NCBI RefSeq assembly: GCF_028618695.1 | Contig: NZ_JAQIVI010000132.1 | Span: 123,610 to 187,609, forward strand | From: Natrinema soli | GTDB lineage: Archaea; Halobacteriota; Halobacteria; Halobacteriales; Natrialbaceae | Length of the DNA: 64,000 nucleotides | Direction of reading: 5' to 3' | Program-made: the position numbers and the translations under genes | Notes under the pieces: model-generated | The model's database searches: none | The model's input: only the letters and a program-made list of their open reading frames with translations | Told to the model about the DNA's origin: nothing | In this document: positions 35,315-43,754 of the stretch, piece after piece | How the letters are laid out: each line of letters opens with the position of its first letter | Position numbering within the stretch: the first letter of the stretch is position 1

Positions 35315-36002
35315 CGGCAGCTCCTTCCTCCAGAAGGAGGGTTTCGACGGTTTCGAAGTCACTCGTTTTGTAGACTGGAATTCCTGAGACGATGATTTCT
35401 CGAATGTCATCGGTGTAGGCCGGAATCGCTTGGACGGCCTCGACGTCGATATCGTACGCGTACCGGTCACCATCGAATTCCATCTCTTCGAGGTCGCGTG
35501 CGATAGCGTTCGCTTCTCGTTGGCTTTCGGCCCGTCCAGACCGAGTCAGCAGCCAGAGATCGATATCGCTTCGTCGGTCGGCATCTCCACGAGCAACGCT
35601 CCCATACAGGATGATGCCGACGACATCGCTGATGTTTTCACGGAGCTTCGTTACAGCAGTTTTGACCGGCTGGTGATACTCCGATTGGGGAATCCGAAGG
35701 ATCGAATCGTCCGGGATAGAAAGGCGCTGCCTGTTGATCTGTACGAGTCGCTGGTTGCTTTTGGGTGATTCAGTAACCAGGTCATTCGAACTGAGAACAT
35801 TCACTGCTCGTCGGACGGACTGGTGTGAATGGCCGATCTGCGTCGCGAGTTCCCGCAACGAAAAGTCACTGAAGCGATGGTTAGTTAAAAATAGAAGGAC
35901 ATCACTCGTCGCCTTGTGCTTGAATAATTCCGGATCTGAAGGGGGTATCGAAAGCGAAATAGATGCTCCGGGCGATCCCTCACTCTCCGTCTCGCGGTTC
36001 AT
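35307..36002 (-). CDS. Nucleotidyltransferase (MNT) with N-terminal winged helix, putative antitoxin
   Basis: 231 residues from ATG 36002; a GTG 12 bp upstream is less likely because a TATA-like TTTTTATA sits about 25 bp before 36002. Residues ~35-95 form a winged helix (FSLRELATQIGHSHQSVRRA). The second half is a minimal nucleotidyltransferase with GSVARGDADRRSDIDL, the G-S-x9-D-x-D active site, and a third acidic strand YAYDIDVEAV. MNT antitoxins AMPylate HEPN toxins; the DNA-binding half suggests the pair autoregulates. Confidence 0.85.
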   Translation of the reverse strand: MNRETESEGSPGASISLSIPPSDPELFKHKATSDVLLFLTNHRFSDFSLRELATQIGHSHQSVRRAVNVLSSNDLVTESPKSNQRLVQINRQRLSIPDDSILRIPQSEYHQPVKTAVTKLRENISDVVGIILYGSVARGDADRRSDIDLWLLTRSGRAESQREANAIARDLEEMEFDGDRYAYDIDVEAVQAIPAYTDDIREIIVSGIPVYKTSDFETVETLLLEEGAADE

Positions 36003-36383
36003 ATGCCGTAACACGGACTGCTACTATAAAAACATTATATGTGAGTTGGATTCTACCTAAGTACTCACTACGGGAGCAACGTGCTCGTGGAGAAAGACTG
36101 CCGTTAGCTGCTGGTCTCAGTACGTTCAGTTGGTGGGGCCAGAAAGTCCCACTCGCGGATGGCGAAGCCGACGATTTCGATGTGCCGTTGGAGCTCCAAG
36201 AACTTGGAAACCGCCTCTTCGATACACTGGACGGCCTTCGTGATGCTGCACTCTCTGCGCTCGATAGCATCAAACTACCGGACGTCTTGACTTCAGTCCG
36301 CGAGTATCAAGATCGTCGGGATGGACGTCCCGTTCGTTCTCGACGCAGGACTGCGTCGCCTGCTCCAGGAGCAGTTGAGCTAT
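36003..36383 (+). other. Intergenic region with a coding-like fragment
   Basis: A plus-strand stretch (about 36150-36330) reads VPLADGEADDFDVPLELQEL followed by GNRLFDTLDGLRDAALSALD. It is acidic and protein-like, probably the N-terminal end of a lost transposase or another gene. No start or complete frame. Confidence 0.35.
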
Positions 36384-37232
36384 CTACGCCTCGCCGAGGA
36401 ACTGCTCTGCCGCCCCCCGGAACAGGGTCTCGAGCGCCATCTCCGAGAGGTCCCGACGGACCAGTCCCTCGTATTCCCGCTGGTAGGCGTGCGGCATGTT
36501 CGGATAGTCAGAGCCGTATATGACGCGGCCGGCGAGGTCCTCAAAAACAGTGTCATCGATGGAGGCGGGGTCGAAGTCGACATGACGGTCGACAACCGTC
36601 GCCATCGCAAAGCTGGTGTCGAGATAAACGTTCTCGTCGGCACGGGCGATATCGAGGAACGCCTCGTGCTCGAAGGTCCCCATGTGAGCACAACAGGCCC
36701 GCACCTCGGGGAACCGTTCACGGAACTGCTGGAACCGTTCGATCCCGACGTGAGGACTGTCCTTGAACATCGGCGCGTTGCCAGCGTGATGGAGGACGGG
36801 CTGGTCGTACTCGGCACAGAGTTCATAGGCGGGATCCAGCCGCGGATCGTCCGGTGCTACCTCCTGAACGGGGCACTGGAACTTCAGCCCGCGGGCACCG
36901 CTTTTGAAGGCTGCCTCGACGACCGCGCGGACGTCGTCGGCGGGATGGACTGTCGCGAAGGGGAGACACATCTCGGAGTTGTTCGCCTCTTCAAGTAACC
37001 AGTTGTTGAGGTCGGCAGCGATACCCGGTTTGTGAGCGTACGGTAGCGCGACGTACCGCTCGACACCATACTCGCGGAGAGTGGTCTCGATCGCCTCCCT
37101 GTTGGTCGGCTGGTCAAATTCCCAGCCCGCGGCGTCGTTGAGCGCCTCGCGGATGGCAGCCATCAGTTGATCGGGCATCAGGTGGACGTGCGCGTCAATA
37201 ACACTGTCAACGGGGATCCTACTGCTTGCCAT
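36384..37232 (-). CDS. Amidohydrolase_2-family metal-dependent hydrolase
   Basis: 282 residues. N-terminal metal motif VIDAHVHLMPDQ (HxH), then RYVALPYAHKPG, GARGLKFQCPVQEVAPDDPR, VLHHAGNAPMF, CCAHMGTFEHEAF and VIYGSDYPNMPHAY with the final Asp. These are the TIM-barrel strands of decarboxylase/hydrolase amidohydrolases. Substrate not predictable. It is monocistronic and not closely similar to the amidohydrolase at 7736, which is of the monooxygenase-associated type. Confidence 0.85.
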   Translation of the reverse strand: MASSRIPVDSVIDAHVHLMPDQLMAAIREALNDAAGWEFDQPTNREAIETTLREYGVERYVALPYAHKPGIAADLNNWLLEEANNSEMCLPFATVHPADDVRAVVEAAFKSGARGLKFQCPVQEVAPDDPRLDPAYELCAEYDQPVLHHAGNAPMFKDSPHVGIERFQQFRERFPEVRACCAHMGTFEHEAFLDIARADENVYLDTSFAMATVVDRHVDFDPASIDDTVFEDLAGRVIYGSDYPNMPHAYQREYEGLVRRDLSEMALETLFRGAAEQFLGEA

Positions 37233-37365
37233 TGACTACCCTCTTCCTCGCGGCCGACAAAAAGACGCTGTCACTTCTCAACTGGCTCACGATCTCGGAA
37301 GATGGATCTGACGCGCGCCTTTCCCCATCTACCTATCACGGATAAAACGGATTGACCGATCCTAC

Positions 37366-37818
37366 TCAGTGGGTAGTATCTTGTTTAACGGAACTCACGT
37401 CATCTGCATACACCTTCACCTCGCCATCCTCCGTGAGACCAATCGTCGTCGACTTCGTGAGCTGATTAGCATCGGTGACCTCTTCAAGAATTCCGTAGAG
37501 ATGCGTGTAGAGTTCCGGTCGACAGTATGCAATCTTGATCCCAGCGTCATCACCAGAGGAATATATCTGGGTGACGAGGCCATCGAAAGATGTCCCGGCC
37601 GAGACAGTGAACTGTACTGGGGCACGGAGCGTCTGCACAAGTTCGAGCGTCCGACGCGCCTTCTCGATGTTCTCTTTCGCGGCTCGTTCGACAGCACTCA
37701 CGTTCGAGTCGGTTGTCCCTAGTTTGTCGGCGACTTCCTGCTGCGTGTGACCGCTCTCACGGAGTTCAAGCACCTCTACTTGCCGGTCAGTCAGTATTGT
37801 TCCCTGGGTCTCCAGCAT
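37366..37818 (-). CDS. Tfx-family transcriptional regulator
   Basis: 150 residues. The N-terminal helix-turn-helix is the Tfx signature: LTDRQVEVLELRESGHTQQE, VADKLGTTDSNVSAVERAAK. The C-terminal domain (TVSAGTSFDGLVTQIYSSGD, IGLTEDGEVKVYADD) probably senses a ligand. Tfx was described in methanogens as a DNA-binding protein near a molybdenum enzyme operon. Divergent position to the molybdate/tungstate transporter supports metal-responsive control here. The shared 59-bp promoter contains an 18-bp palindrome. Confidence 0.88.
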   Translation of the reverse strand: MLETQGTILTDRQVEVLELRESGHTQQEVADKLGTTDSNVSAVERAAKENIEKARRTLELVQTLRAPVQFTVSAGTSFDGLVTQIYSSGDDAGIKIAYCRPELYTHLYGILEEVTDANQLTKSTTIGLTEDGEVKVYADDVSSVKQDTTH

Positions 37819-37824
37819 ATAAAG

Positions 37825-37853
37825 TCAAACATAGATGTTTGAGATAAGCTTAT
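37825..37853. promoter_or_regulatory. Operator palindrome and shared symmetric promoter between tfx and wtpA genes
   Basis: TCAAACAT-AG-ATGTTTGA (37825-37842) is a perfect 8-bp inverted repeat. Immediately after it lies the 10-bp palindrome ATAAGCTTAT (37844-37853). Its centre is about 30 bp from both start codons (37818 and 37878), so one symmetric TATA-like element could serve both divergent leaderless genes, with the operator beside it. Confidence 0.6.
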
Positions 37854-37877
37854 TGGGAAAACACTAAACGTTGAAAT

Positions 37878-38798
37878 ATGGCGCTCGATGATTTGCTGAT
37901 CAGCCGACGCTCGGTTCTCTCTCCCATCGCTGTTGCACTCTCTGGAGCCGCTGGCTGTTCCGGTGTCCTCCAAGGAAGAGACGAACAGTCGGTGACTGTC
38001 TCGATGCTCGCTGCGGGAAGCTTGAACAATACACTTGAAAACGGATTGCGGCCGAGCGTGGATGTGACTGTTCAAATCGAAGCCCACGGCTCCGCTGAGG
38101 TCGCTCGACACATCGCGGAGGGACAGAAAAATCCCGATATTGTCTCGGTCGCGGATGTCACTCTTTTTGACTCACCACTCCACCCAGACTGGTTTGCCGA
38201 ATTCGCGACCAACTCGATCGTCATCGCGTACAACCCCAATACCGAAGGTGGCCAACAGCTCGCCGACGCCGGAGCTGAGAATTGGTACCAACCCCTCTTG
38301 CGTGGCGATGTCGCGATCGGACGAACGGACCCGGATCTCGATCCGCTCGGATATCGAGCACTGCTCATGCTCGAACTCGCGACTGAGTACTACGGGACGG
38401 ACACGGATCTACGAGAAGCAATTCCCAGTAGAAAACAGATCTATCCCGAAACACAGCTCATTAGCCAGTTTGAGATAGGGGCGATCGATGCCGCCATTGC
38501 ATATCGAAACATGGCTGTTGAGAGAGGGTACGAATATATTGACCTCCCGGCGGAAATCGACTTCAGCGATCCGTCGTACAGCGATACCTACGCAACCTCC
38601 ACATACGAACTCCCGAGCGGGAAGGTCATTAGAGGCGGACTCATCAGTTACGGCTCGACGATTCGCGATCAGTTGCCGTCCGTCGTCGATGTGTTCATAG
38701 AACACATAACGGGCGAGTATCTGAACGAGTTCGGATTCGTCGTTCCGGACGATTATCCCCAATTCACAGGCAATGCTCCCGACGAAGTCACGAACTGA
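37878..38798 (+). CDS. wtpA: Molybdate/tungstate-binding lipoprotein of an ABC transporter
   Basis: 306 residues. Twin arginines R10/R11 (ISRRSVLS) and lipobox SGAAGC (C27) indicate Tat export and lipid anchoring. The mature domain starts VSMLAAGSLNNTLENGLRPS, similar to the A-G-SL oxyanion site of WtpA/ModA, and includes SAEVARHIAEGQKNPDIVSV, IGRTDPDLDPLGYRALLMLE and YPETQLISQFEIGAIDAAIA. DPDLDPLGYR is typical of the archaeal WtpA branch. First gene of wtpABC; overlaps the permease gene by 26 bp. It supplies metal for the formate dehydrogenase and cox enzymes downstream. Confidence 0.9.
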   Translation: MALDDLLISRRSVLSPIAVALSGAAGCSGVLQGRDEQSVTVSMLAAGSLNNTLENGLRPSVDVTVQIEAHGSAEVARHIAEGQKNPDIVSVADVTLFDSPLHPDWFAEFATNSIVIAYNPNTEGGQQLADAGAENWYQPLLRGDVAIGRTDPDLDPLGYRALLMLELATEYYGTDTDLREAIPSRKQIYPETQLISQFEIGAIDAAIAYRNMAVERGYEYIDLPAEIDFSDPSYSDTYATSTYELPSGKVIRGGLISYGSTIRDQLPSVVDVFIEHITGEYLNEFGFVVPDDYPQFTGNAPDEVTN

Positions 38799-39582
38799 CG
38801 CGGCCGTCGAGCGTTTCGACTGGCTGTCGGTGACGTTCCTACTCGGAGCGGTGCTGCTCTGTTACTACCTCGTTCCGCTCCTCTCGCTCGTTCTCAGTCA
38901 ACCGCCGGCGGTTATCATCCAGCGACTGACCAGGCCCGACGTCGTCTCGGCCGCAACCACATCACTCACGGCATCGGCTGTGAGTACGGCTATCGCGTCG
39001 CTGTTCGGATTGCCACTGGCCTACTGGATTGCCCGCGCCGATGGGAGGGTGAAAACAGTCGTGACTGCTCTAGTCGTTCTGCCACTCGTACTACCGCCGA
39101 TAGTCAGCGGAATGGTGTTGCTCACCGTTGTCGGCCCGAACTCGTTTCTCGGGGAACTGGCGACAGCAAACGGAATCCAACTCACTCGGTCAGTCGCAGG
39201 AATCGTGCTGGCGCAGACGTTCGTCTCATCGCCGTTCGTCGTCGTCACGGCGAAAGCAGCCTTCGAGAGCGTCGACCGGAGCCTTGAGTACGCCTCACAG
39301 TCACTCGGGAAGAGTCGGCTGGCGACGTTTCGCCGGGTCACACTACCGCTCGCCTGGCCTGGAATCCTCGCTGGAATCACCCTCGCATTCGCTCGAGCGA
39401 TCGGCGAGTTCGGCGCCACGATTATGCTCGCGTACTATCCACGGACGATGCCCGTCCAGATCTGGGTCTCGTTTACGACGCTCGGATTAGAGAACACGTT
39501 CCCTGTGGCAGTCATTCTGGTCGGAATCGCCGTCGCAACGCTTGGTATTCTGAATGTACTCGGCACGAATCCACTAGAGTAG
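38773..39582 (+). CDS. wtpB: Molybdate/tungstate ABC transporter permease
   Basis: 269 residues with about six membrane helices (FLLGAVLLCYYLVPLLSLVL, TALVVLPLVLPPIVSGMVLL, IGEFGATIMLAYYPRTMPVQ). The EAA-type loop that contacts the ATPase is seen as YASQSLGKSRLATFRRVTLP. Its start lies inside the end of the binding-protein gene and it is 3 bp before the ATPase gene, so the three genes are translated together. Confidence 0.92.
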   Translation: MLPTKSRTDAAVERFDWLSVTFLLGAVLLCYYLVPLLSLVLSQPPAVIIQRLTRPDVVSAATTSLTASAVSTAIASLFGLPLAYWIARADGRVKTVVTALVVLPLVLPPIVSGMVLLTVVGPNSFLGELATANGIQLTRSVAGIVLAQTFVSSPFVVVTAKAAFESVDRSLEYASQSLGKSRLATFRRVTLPLAWPGILAGITLAFARAIGEFGATIMLAYYPRTMPVQIWVSFTTLGLENTFPVAVILVGIAVATLGILNVLGTNPLE

Positions 39583-39585
39583 TTA

Positions 39586-40632
39586 ATGCTCGAATTAAAC
39601 TCTCTTATCAAGACGTACGACAGCTTCGACTTTGGCCCGGTCGGGCTCACCGTCGGCAACGAAGTTCTTTCGGTCCTCGGTCCGTCCGGAAGCGGCAAGA
39701 CGACATTGCTGTCGCTAATCGCGGGCATCGTCGATCCGGATGGAGGCTCCATCTCGCTGAACGGCGAACGCCTCGATGGACGTTCCCTCCAGGAGCGGCG
39801 GACAGGCCTCGTGTTTCAGGACGGAGCACTGTTCCCGCACATGACTGCCCGGAAGAACATTGGATATGCTGCAACTGACCCGGATCGGGTTACCGATCTC
39901 GCATCGCTGCTCGAGATAACGGACGTTCTGGATCGTCGGCCGCCGAGACTGTCGGGCGGCGAACAGCAACGTGTAGCGCTTGCCCGCACATTGGCGGCCG
40001 ATCCTGATGCTCTACTCTTGGATGAACCACTATCGAGTCTTGATGCCCCCATTCGGCGTCGACTTCGCGGGGAGCTACATACGCTCTTCAAATCACTCGA
40101 AATTCCGGTGATCTATGTCACTCACGATCAGCGAACGGCGACGGCGCTCGGTGATCGAACTGCTATCTTTCGAGATGGAACAATTGAGCAAGTTGGATCG
40201 CCGATGAACGTTATCAACCGACCTGCGACGCGATTCGTCGCGAGATTCACCGGCAACGAGAACCTGTTCGAAGCAACAGTCGCCAAACAGAACGAAGATA
40301 CCGCGCTCCTTCGAGTTGGCAATGGTTGTCTTCGGTCGGCAACGACTACGGCCGCAACTGGGACAACTGTTACTCTCTGTATCCATCCATCGCGTGTACA
40401 GGTGTATGCACCGGGCGGCGGTGTTAACACACACTGTAGGAACACGGCTTCGGGAACGATTGACCAGTGGTTAAACGAAGGGGATGAATACCGGGTGGAA
40501 ATAACCCTCGACGAAGTATCAATCACACTCACTACGACGATTCGCCCACCGAATTTCGACCAATTGGACCTTGAAGCTGATTCCAGCGTTCGAGTAACGA
40601 TTCCACCTGATGCGATTCATCTCATCGGTTAA
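39586..40632 (+). CDS. wtpC: Molybdate/tungstate ABC transporter ATPase
   Basis: 348 residues. Walker A GPSGSGKTTLLSLIAG, Q-loop VFQDGALFPHMTARKNI, signature LSGGEQQRVALARTLAADPD, Walker B ALLLDEPLSSLD and H-loop YVTHDQRTA are complete. After ~230 residues comes a TOBE-like regulatory domain (ENLFEATVAKQNEDTALLRV...VTLCIHPSRVQVYAPG). Energises uptake. The coding end is followed at once by an IS200/IS605-type hairpin. Confidence 0.93.
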   Translation: MLELNSLIKTYDSFDFGPVGLTVGNEVLSVLGPSGSGKTTLLSLIAGIVDPDGGSISLNGERLDGRSLQERRTGLVFQDGALFPHMTARKNIGYAATDPDRVTDLASLLEITDVLDRRPPRLSGGEQQRVALARTLAADPDALLLDEPLSSLDAPIRRRLRGELHTLFKSLEIPVIYVTHDQRTATALGDRTAIFRDGTIEQVGSPMNVINRPATRFVARFTGNENLFEATVAKQNEDTALLRVGNGCLRSATTTAATGTTVTLCIHPSRVQVYAPGGGVNTHCRNTASGTIDQWLNEGDEYRVEITLDEVSITLTTTIRPPNFDQLDLEADSSVRVTIPPDAIHLIG

Positions 40633-40666
40633 CATCCTCCCGCGCCTGAAGACGCGGGAATCCCAC
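40632..40666. mobile_element. IS200/IS605-type end hairpin or derived palindrome
   Basis: Directly after wtpC lies CATCCTCCCGCGCCTGAAGA then CGCGGGAATCCC, with a 7-bp stem TCCCGCG/CGCGGGA. The CATCCTCCC...CTGAAG...GGGA pattern is that seen at the right ends of haloarchaeal TnpB-carrying elements. It may now serve as the wtpC terminator. Confidence 0.5.
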
Positions 40667-40699
40667 ATCAACGGCTTCACGTCATCTGCCAAGCGCTGA

Positions 40700-41540
40700 A
40701 CTCTCTGATCCCTCCCCGGCCGATGCGCGACTAGAGTTGCGCACCGACCTCATCGAACGTGACCGCAACATCGACCCGACTCCGTTCCTCTTGACGTTCT
40801 TGGCTGGGACTGATCACTCGGATGGCTCTGTTAGTGCCGTTAACGACCTCTACAAGGCCTTCACCGGTGATGGCGTCGGCTCAATCCAGCAGTGGATCAC
40901 TCCCGAGCTAACCGAACTCCTCGCCGATCTCGTCAGTTACGTCAGTGTCGAGATCGGGCGAACCCAGTTATCACTCGAAGGGCGGTTCAGTCGCATCCGG
41001 GATATCTTCATCCCGGATGTACCTGTTGAGGCGGGTCCGAGCACCGCTCGGACTCGCCGCCCCGGAATCTTCCGAAGAGACGAGCCGGGTACAACCGATG
41101 CGGTTCTCGAAGCGACTCAAGCGGTTGAGTGGACAACTGCTCGAAACAATGGCCACGCAGCTGGGTTACTCGTCTGAGAGCGTCGGGCTGGTGATCCTGG
41201 AAGGGACGATCGATCCGAACGTGGGTCGCCACGCGCTGACCGAGCGCGTGGCGTACGGCACTGTCGATCCGAACCAGACCAATGATGGTGAGCTGGCGAC
41301 GATCCGGCCTGGCGGGCTCAGCCAAGCCGGGAACGCCAACACCGAGTGGCACCCCTCTCGATCAGCGATTTCGTTATGCAGTTCACTGCTTCTGCTCGTC
41401 GCACAAGCGACGTTTCGCCGTTCCCGGTCCTACTGCGAGTTGTATCTCGCACTGGAGGAACGCTCACTTCAGTCGAACTGCTGGGCTGAAGGGTGGTCCG
41501 GAGCGAAAGCGATAACGGGAGGTCCGCGGTAGCCATATCC
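40700..41540 (+). pseudogene. Degenerate IS4-type transposase
   Basis: Part one (40720-41030) reads ERDRNIDPTPFLLTFLAGTD, GVGSIQQWITPELTELLADL and VSYVSVEIGRTQLSLEGRFS, RIRDIFIPDV. This is the typical N-terminal half of ISH8-like IS4 transposases ending before the first catalytic Asp. The frame then shifts and continues with RFSKRLKRLSGQLLETMATQ and VILEGTIDPNVGRHALTERV, then scrambled frames. The DDE core is deleted. Its right end abuts a truncated RibD-C/dihydrofolate-reductase-like gene. Confidence 0.6.
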
Positions 41541-41559
41541 GCTGCGTTCGCTTCCCCAT

Positions 41560-41649
41560 CTTGTCGTTAGAGTGGGCGGATGTCCACGCTTCCGGCGATT
41601 CCATCATACCGTCCAGCGATACTAACTCCGATGCTATCACGTTTCTCAT
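41560..41649 (-). pseudogene. 5' fragment of a dihydrofolate-reductase/RibD-C-family gene
   Basis: The minus-strand start at 41649 encodes MRNVIASELVSLDGMMESPE AW-type sequence, matching the usual MR-K-VI-x-E-x-VSLDG-V-M-E-x-P opening of RibD C-terminal-domain proteins. After about 30 codons the sequence turns into the insertion-sequence debris. Evidently an insertion or deletion removed the rest. Confidence 0.55.
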
Positions 41650-41662
41650 ACTTCTGATATCG

Positions 41663-42073
41663 TTATTCCGCGGACATCAGCCCGATCCGGTTGCCCTCAG
41701 TGTCTCTGACGAACGCGAAGTAGCCCCCCGCATCGGAATCCTGTTTCTCTACGAGAACTTCGCCACCGGCAACCCCAACCGCGGAGAGCGCGTCGTTCAG
41801 ATCGCGTTCGACGGCCAGATAAACGATCGTCCCGCTGTCGTCGTCGGGTGTATAGGAAATCGTCGTTTCGCTGTTATCGGGGGTGTAGCTGTCGATCTGT
41901 GCGATTGCACCGCCGATTTCTCCCTCTTCAGTTCGAATGATTCCGTATCTACCCTCTGTTTCTTCTCCGTCATCGTATTCGTCTATCTCACGGTCCAATA
42001 CCATTGAGTAGAACTCAACAGCTCTGTCGTACTCGGTGACTGGAATTTCGAACCAGTTGATTGCGTGTGTCAT
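41663..42073 (-). CDS. VOC-family (glyoxalase-like) protein
   Basis: 136 residues. Two beta-alpha-beta-beta-beta units: NWFEIPVTEYDRAVEFYSMV and later GGEVLVEKQDSDAGGYFAFV, RDTEGNRIGLMS. The closing D-x-x-GNRIGL motif is the usual VOC ending. Substrate not predictable; haloarchaeal members are often single genes. It lies 13 bp upstream of the truncated RibD-C-type gene on the same strand, so the two were probably an operon before the insertion. Confidence 0.88.
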   Translation of the reverse strand: MTHAINWFEIPVTEYDRAVEFYSMVLDREIDEYDDGEETEGRYGIIRTEEGEIGGAIAQIDSYTPDNSETTISYTPDDDSGTIVYLAVERDLNDALSAVGVAGGEVLVEKQDSDAGGYFAFVRDTEGNRIGLMSAE

Positions 42074-42291
42074 GGTGAGATCTGTTTGAGGAATGGTACC
42101 TCTCCTCTAGTGAAGGCGCTGACAGTAGATATAGACGCGCCAAGCAGGCGTAAGTGAACATGCTCTACTAGTCGCTGTCAGCGACTATCGGTTGATCGAT
42201 ACATCGACACCGGTCGCAGTCCAAACAGGGCGAGAATCCCGTGCGTATATTCGTCAGCGGGGATGGGGTATCCAGTGGGTGGTGCCGGCCG

Positions 42292-43581
42292 TCAGTCGGT
42301 CGTCGCAGCTCTGGCCTCTTGGGTGGAACTGACGGCCTGGAGCTTACCGATCCGCCAGCGGAGGACGAGAACCGTGACAAGCCCGACGACGAGGGTGACA
42401 TTCATAATGTACAGTGCATTCGTGTAGCTTCCAGTCGATTCGAGAACGAACGAGGCGAGTTGTGGGCCGACTACACCGGCGATACTCCACGCAGTAAGCG
42501 CATAGCCGTGGATCGCACTGACCTCATCCGTCCCGAAGAGGTCACTAAGATATGCTGGGAGGCAAGCGAACCCGCCGCCATAGCACGTGATGACGAGGAA
42601 TATGACCGATGCGAGGATCCAGACGCCTGCGAGCTGTGGCATGACGAAGAAGGCGGCGATCTGGATGATCATGAACGCCAAGTAGGTGGTCGTCCGGCCG
42701 ATGTAGTCCGACAGCGTGGACCAGAAGATGCGACCTCCACCGTTGAAAACGCCGATGTAACCAGTGATGAACGCAGCCGTCGTGGCGGTCGCGCCCCCGA
42801 TCTGCTGGAGCATCGGTGACGCGAACGCGAGCAGCATAATGCCCGCAGAGACGTTGATGAAGATGATGAGCCACACCATCCAGAAGCGCGGTGATGTGCG
42901 CGCTTCCCTCGCGGTAAGGTTCTCGAGTCCCAACAGCGCGCTCGTCGCTTTCTCATGTGCGTCCTCTTCGTCCTGCATCCCTTCGGGAAGCCAGTCATCC
43001 TTGGGCTTGGCGAGGTAGCTTGCGCCGATCACCATCAGGACGAAATACAAGCTACCGAGCGCGTAGAATGCCATCGCGACGCCGTAGTTCTGCAGTAAGA
43101 AGTTCCCAAGTGGGCCAGTCAGCAATGCGCCGGCACCGAAGCCCATGACCGCGAGGCCCGTTGCCATCCCACGCCGATCGGGGAACCACTCGACGAGTGT
43201 TCCGATCGGGGAAATGTAGCCTAGACCGATACCCATTCCGCTGAGGACACCGAAAGTAGCGAGGAACATCGGGAGACTCCCGAGTTGGATGCTGACCCCC
43301 GATCCCACCATTCCGAGTCCGAACAGGACTCCCGCGGCCAGCCCTGATTTCCGCGGGCCGTACTTCTCTACGTATTTTCCGAGGAAAGCTGCTGTGATTC
43401 CGAGTACGAAAATTGCGATGGAGAACGCGAGTGTTACGCTCGATGTACTCCAGCCCTGGGTCTCGTTCAAGGGGATTTGGTAGATACTGTACGCGTAGAT
43501 ACTGCCGATCGACAAGTGGATTGCGACGGCCGACGCTGCGATCAACCACCGGTTCTTGGTTGCTTCTACGGCTGACATCAT
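42292..43581 (-). CDS. OFA-family major facilitator transporter (oxalate/formate antiporter type)
   Basis: 429 residues with twelve hydrophobic helices. The start WLIAASAVAIHLSIGSIYAY is followed by GPRKSGLAAGVLFGLGMVGS and GMGIGLGYISPIGTLVEWFP; DRRGMATGLAVMGFGAGAL comes next. The latter is the OFA signature (GYISPIGT...W-FPDRRG-A-G). The family exchanges oxalate for formate or imports monocarboxylates. Divergent from the formate dehydrogenase operon, so formate or a related acid is a reasonable substrate. A Met two codons in (43578) is an alternative start. Confidence 0.9.
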   Translation of the reverse strand: MMSAVEATKNRWLIAASAVAIHLSIGSIYAYSIYQIPLNETQGWSTSSVTLAFSIAIFVLGITAAFLGKYVEKYGPRKSGLAAGVLFGLGMVGSGVSIQLGSLPMFLATFGVLSGMGIGLGYISPIGTLVEWFPDRRGMATGLAVMGFGAGALLTGPLGNFLLQNYGVAMAFYALGSLYFVLMVIGASYLAKPKDDWLPEGMQDEEDAHEKATSALLGLENLTAREARTSPRFWMVWLIIFINVSAGIMLLAFASPMLQQIGGATATTAAFITGYIGVFNGGGRIFWSTLSDYIGRTTTYLAFMIIQIAAFFVMPQLAGVWILASVIFLVITCYGGGFACLPAYLSDLFGTDEVSAIHGYALTAWSIAGVVGPQLASFVLESTGSYTNALYIMNVTLVVGLVTVLVLRWRIGKLQAVSSTQEARAATTD

Positions 43582-43672
43582 CTATCATGGTAAACTAGTG
43601 GGCAGATAAAGGCCTGTTTAACATAAATGGTTGTCCTCTTCCAAAAGATATATAAGAAGAAGTTATTTGTAA

Positions 43673-43690
43673 AACCAATCTGGTTACAGA
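43673..43690. promoter_or_regulatory. Dyad AACC-N6-GTTAC upstream of the formate dehydrogenase operon
   Basis: AACCAATCTGGTTACAGA lies 65 bp before the NuoF-like gene. It resembles the sites before coxG (53223-53240) and the aldehyde dehydrogenase (61803-61820). Its core AACCA-ATC-TGGTT is a perfect small palindrome. Confidence 0.4.
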
Positions 43691-43754
43691 AGGGTGCTTT
43701 TCTACCCGGCAATTTATTTCACTGGGAATCTATACCACAGAGAGAAGATAGCAA

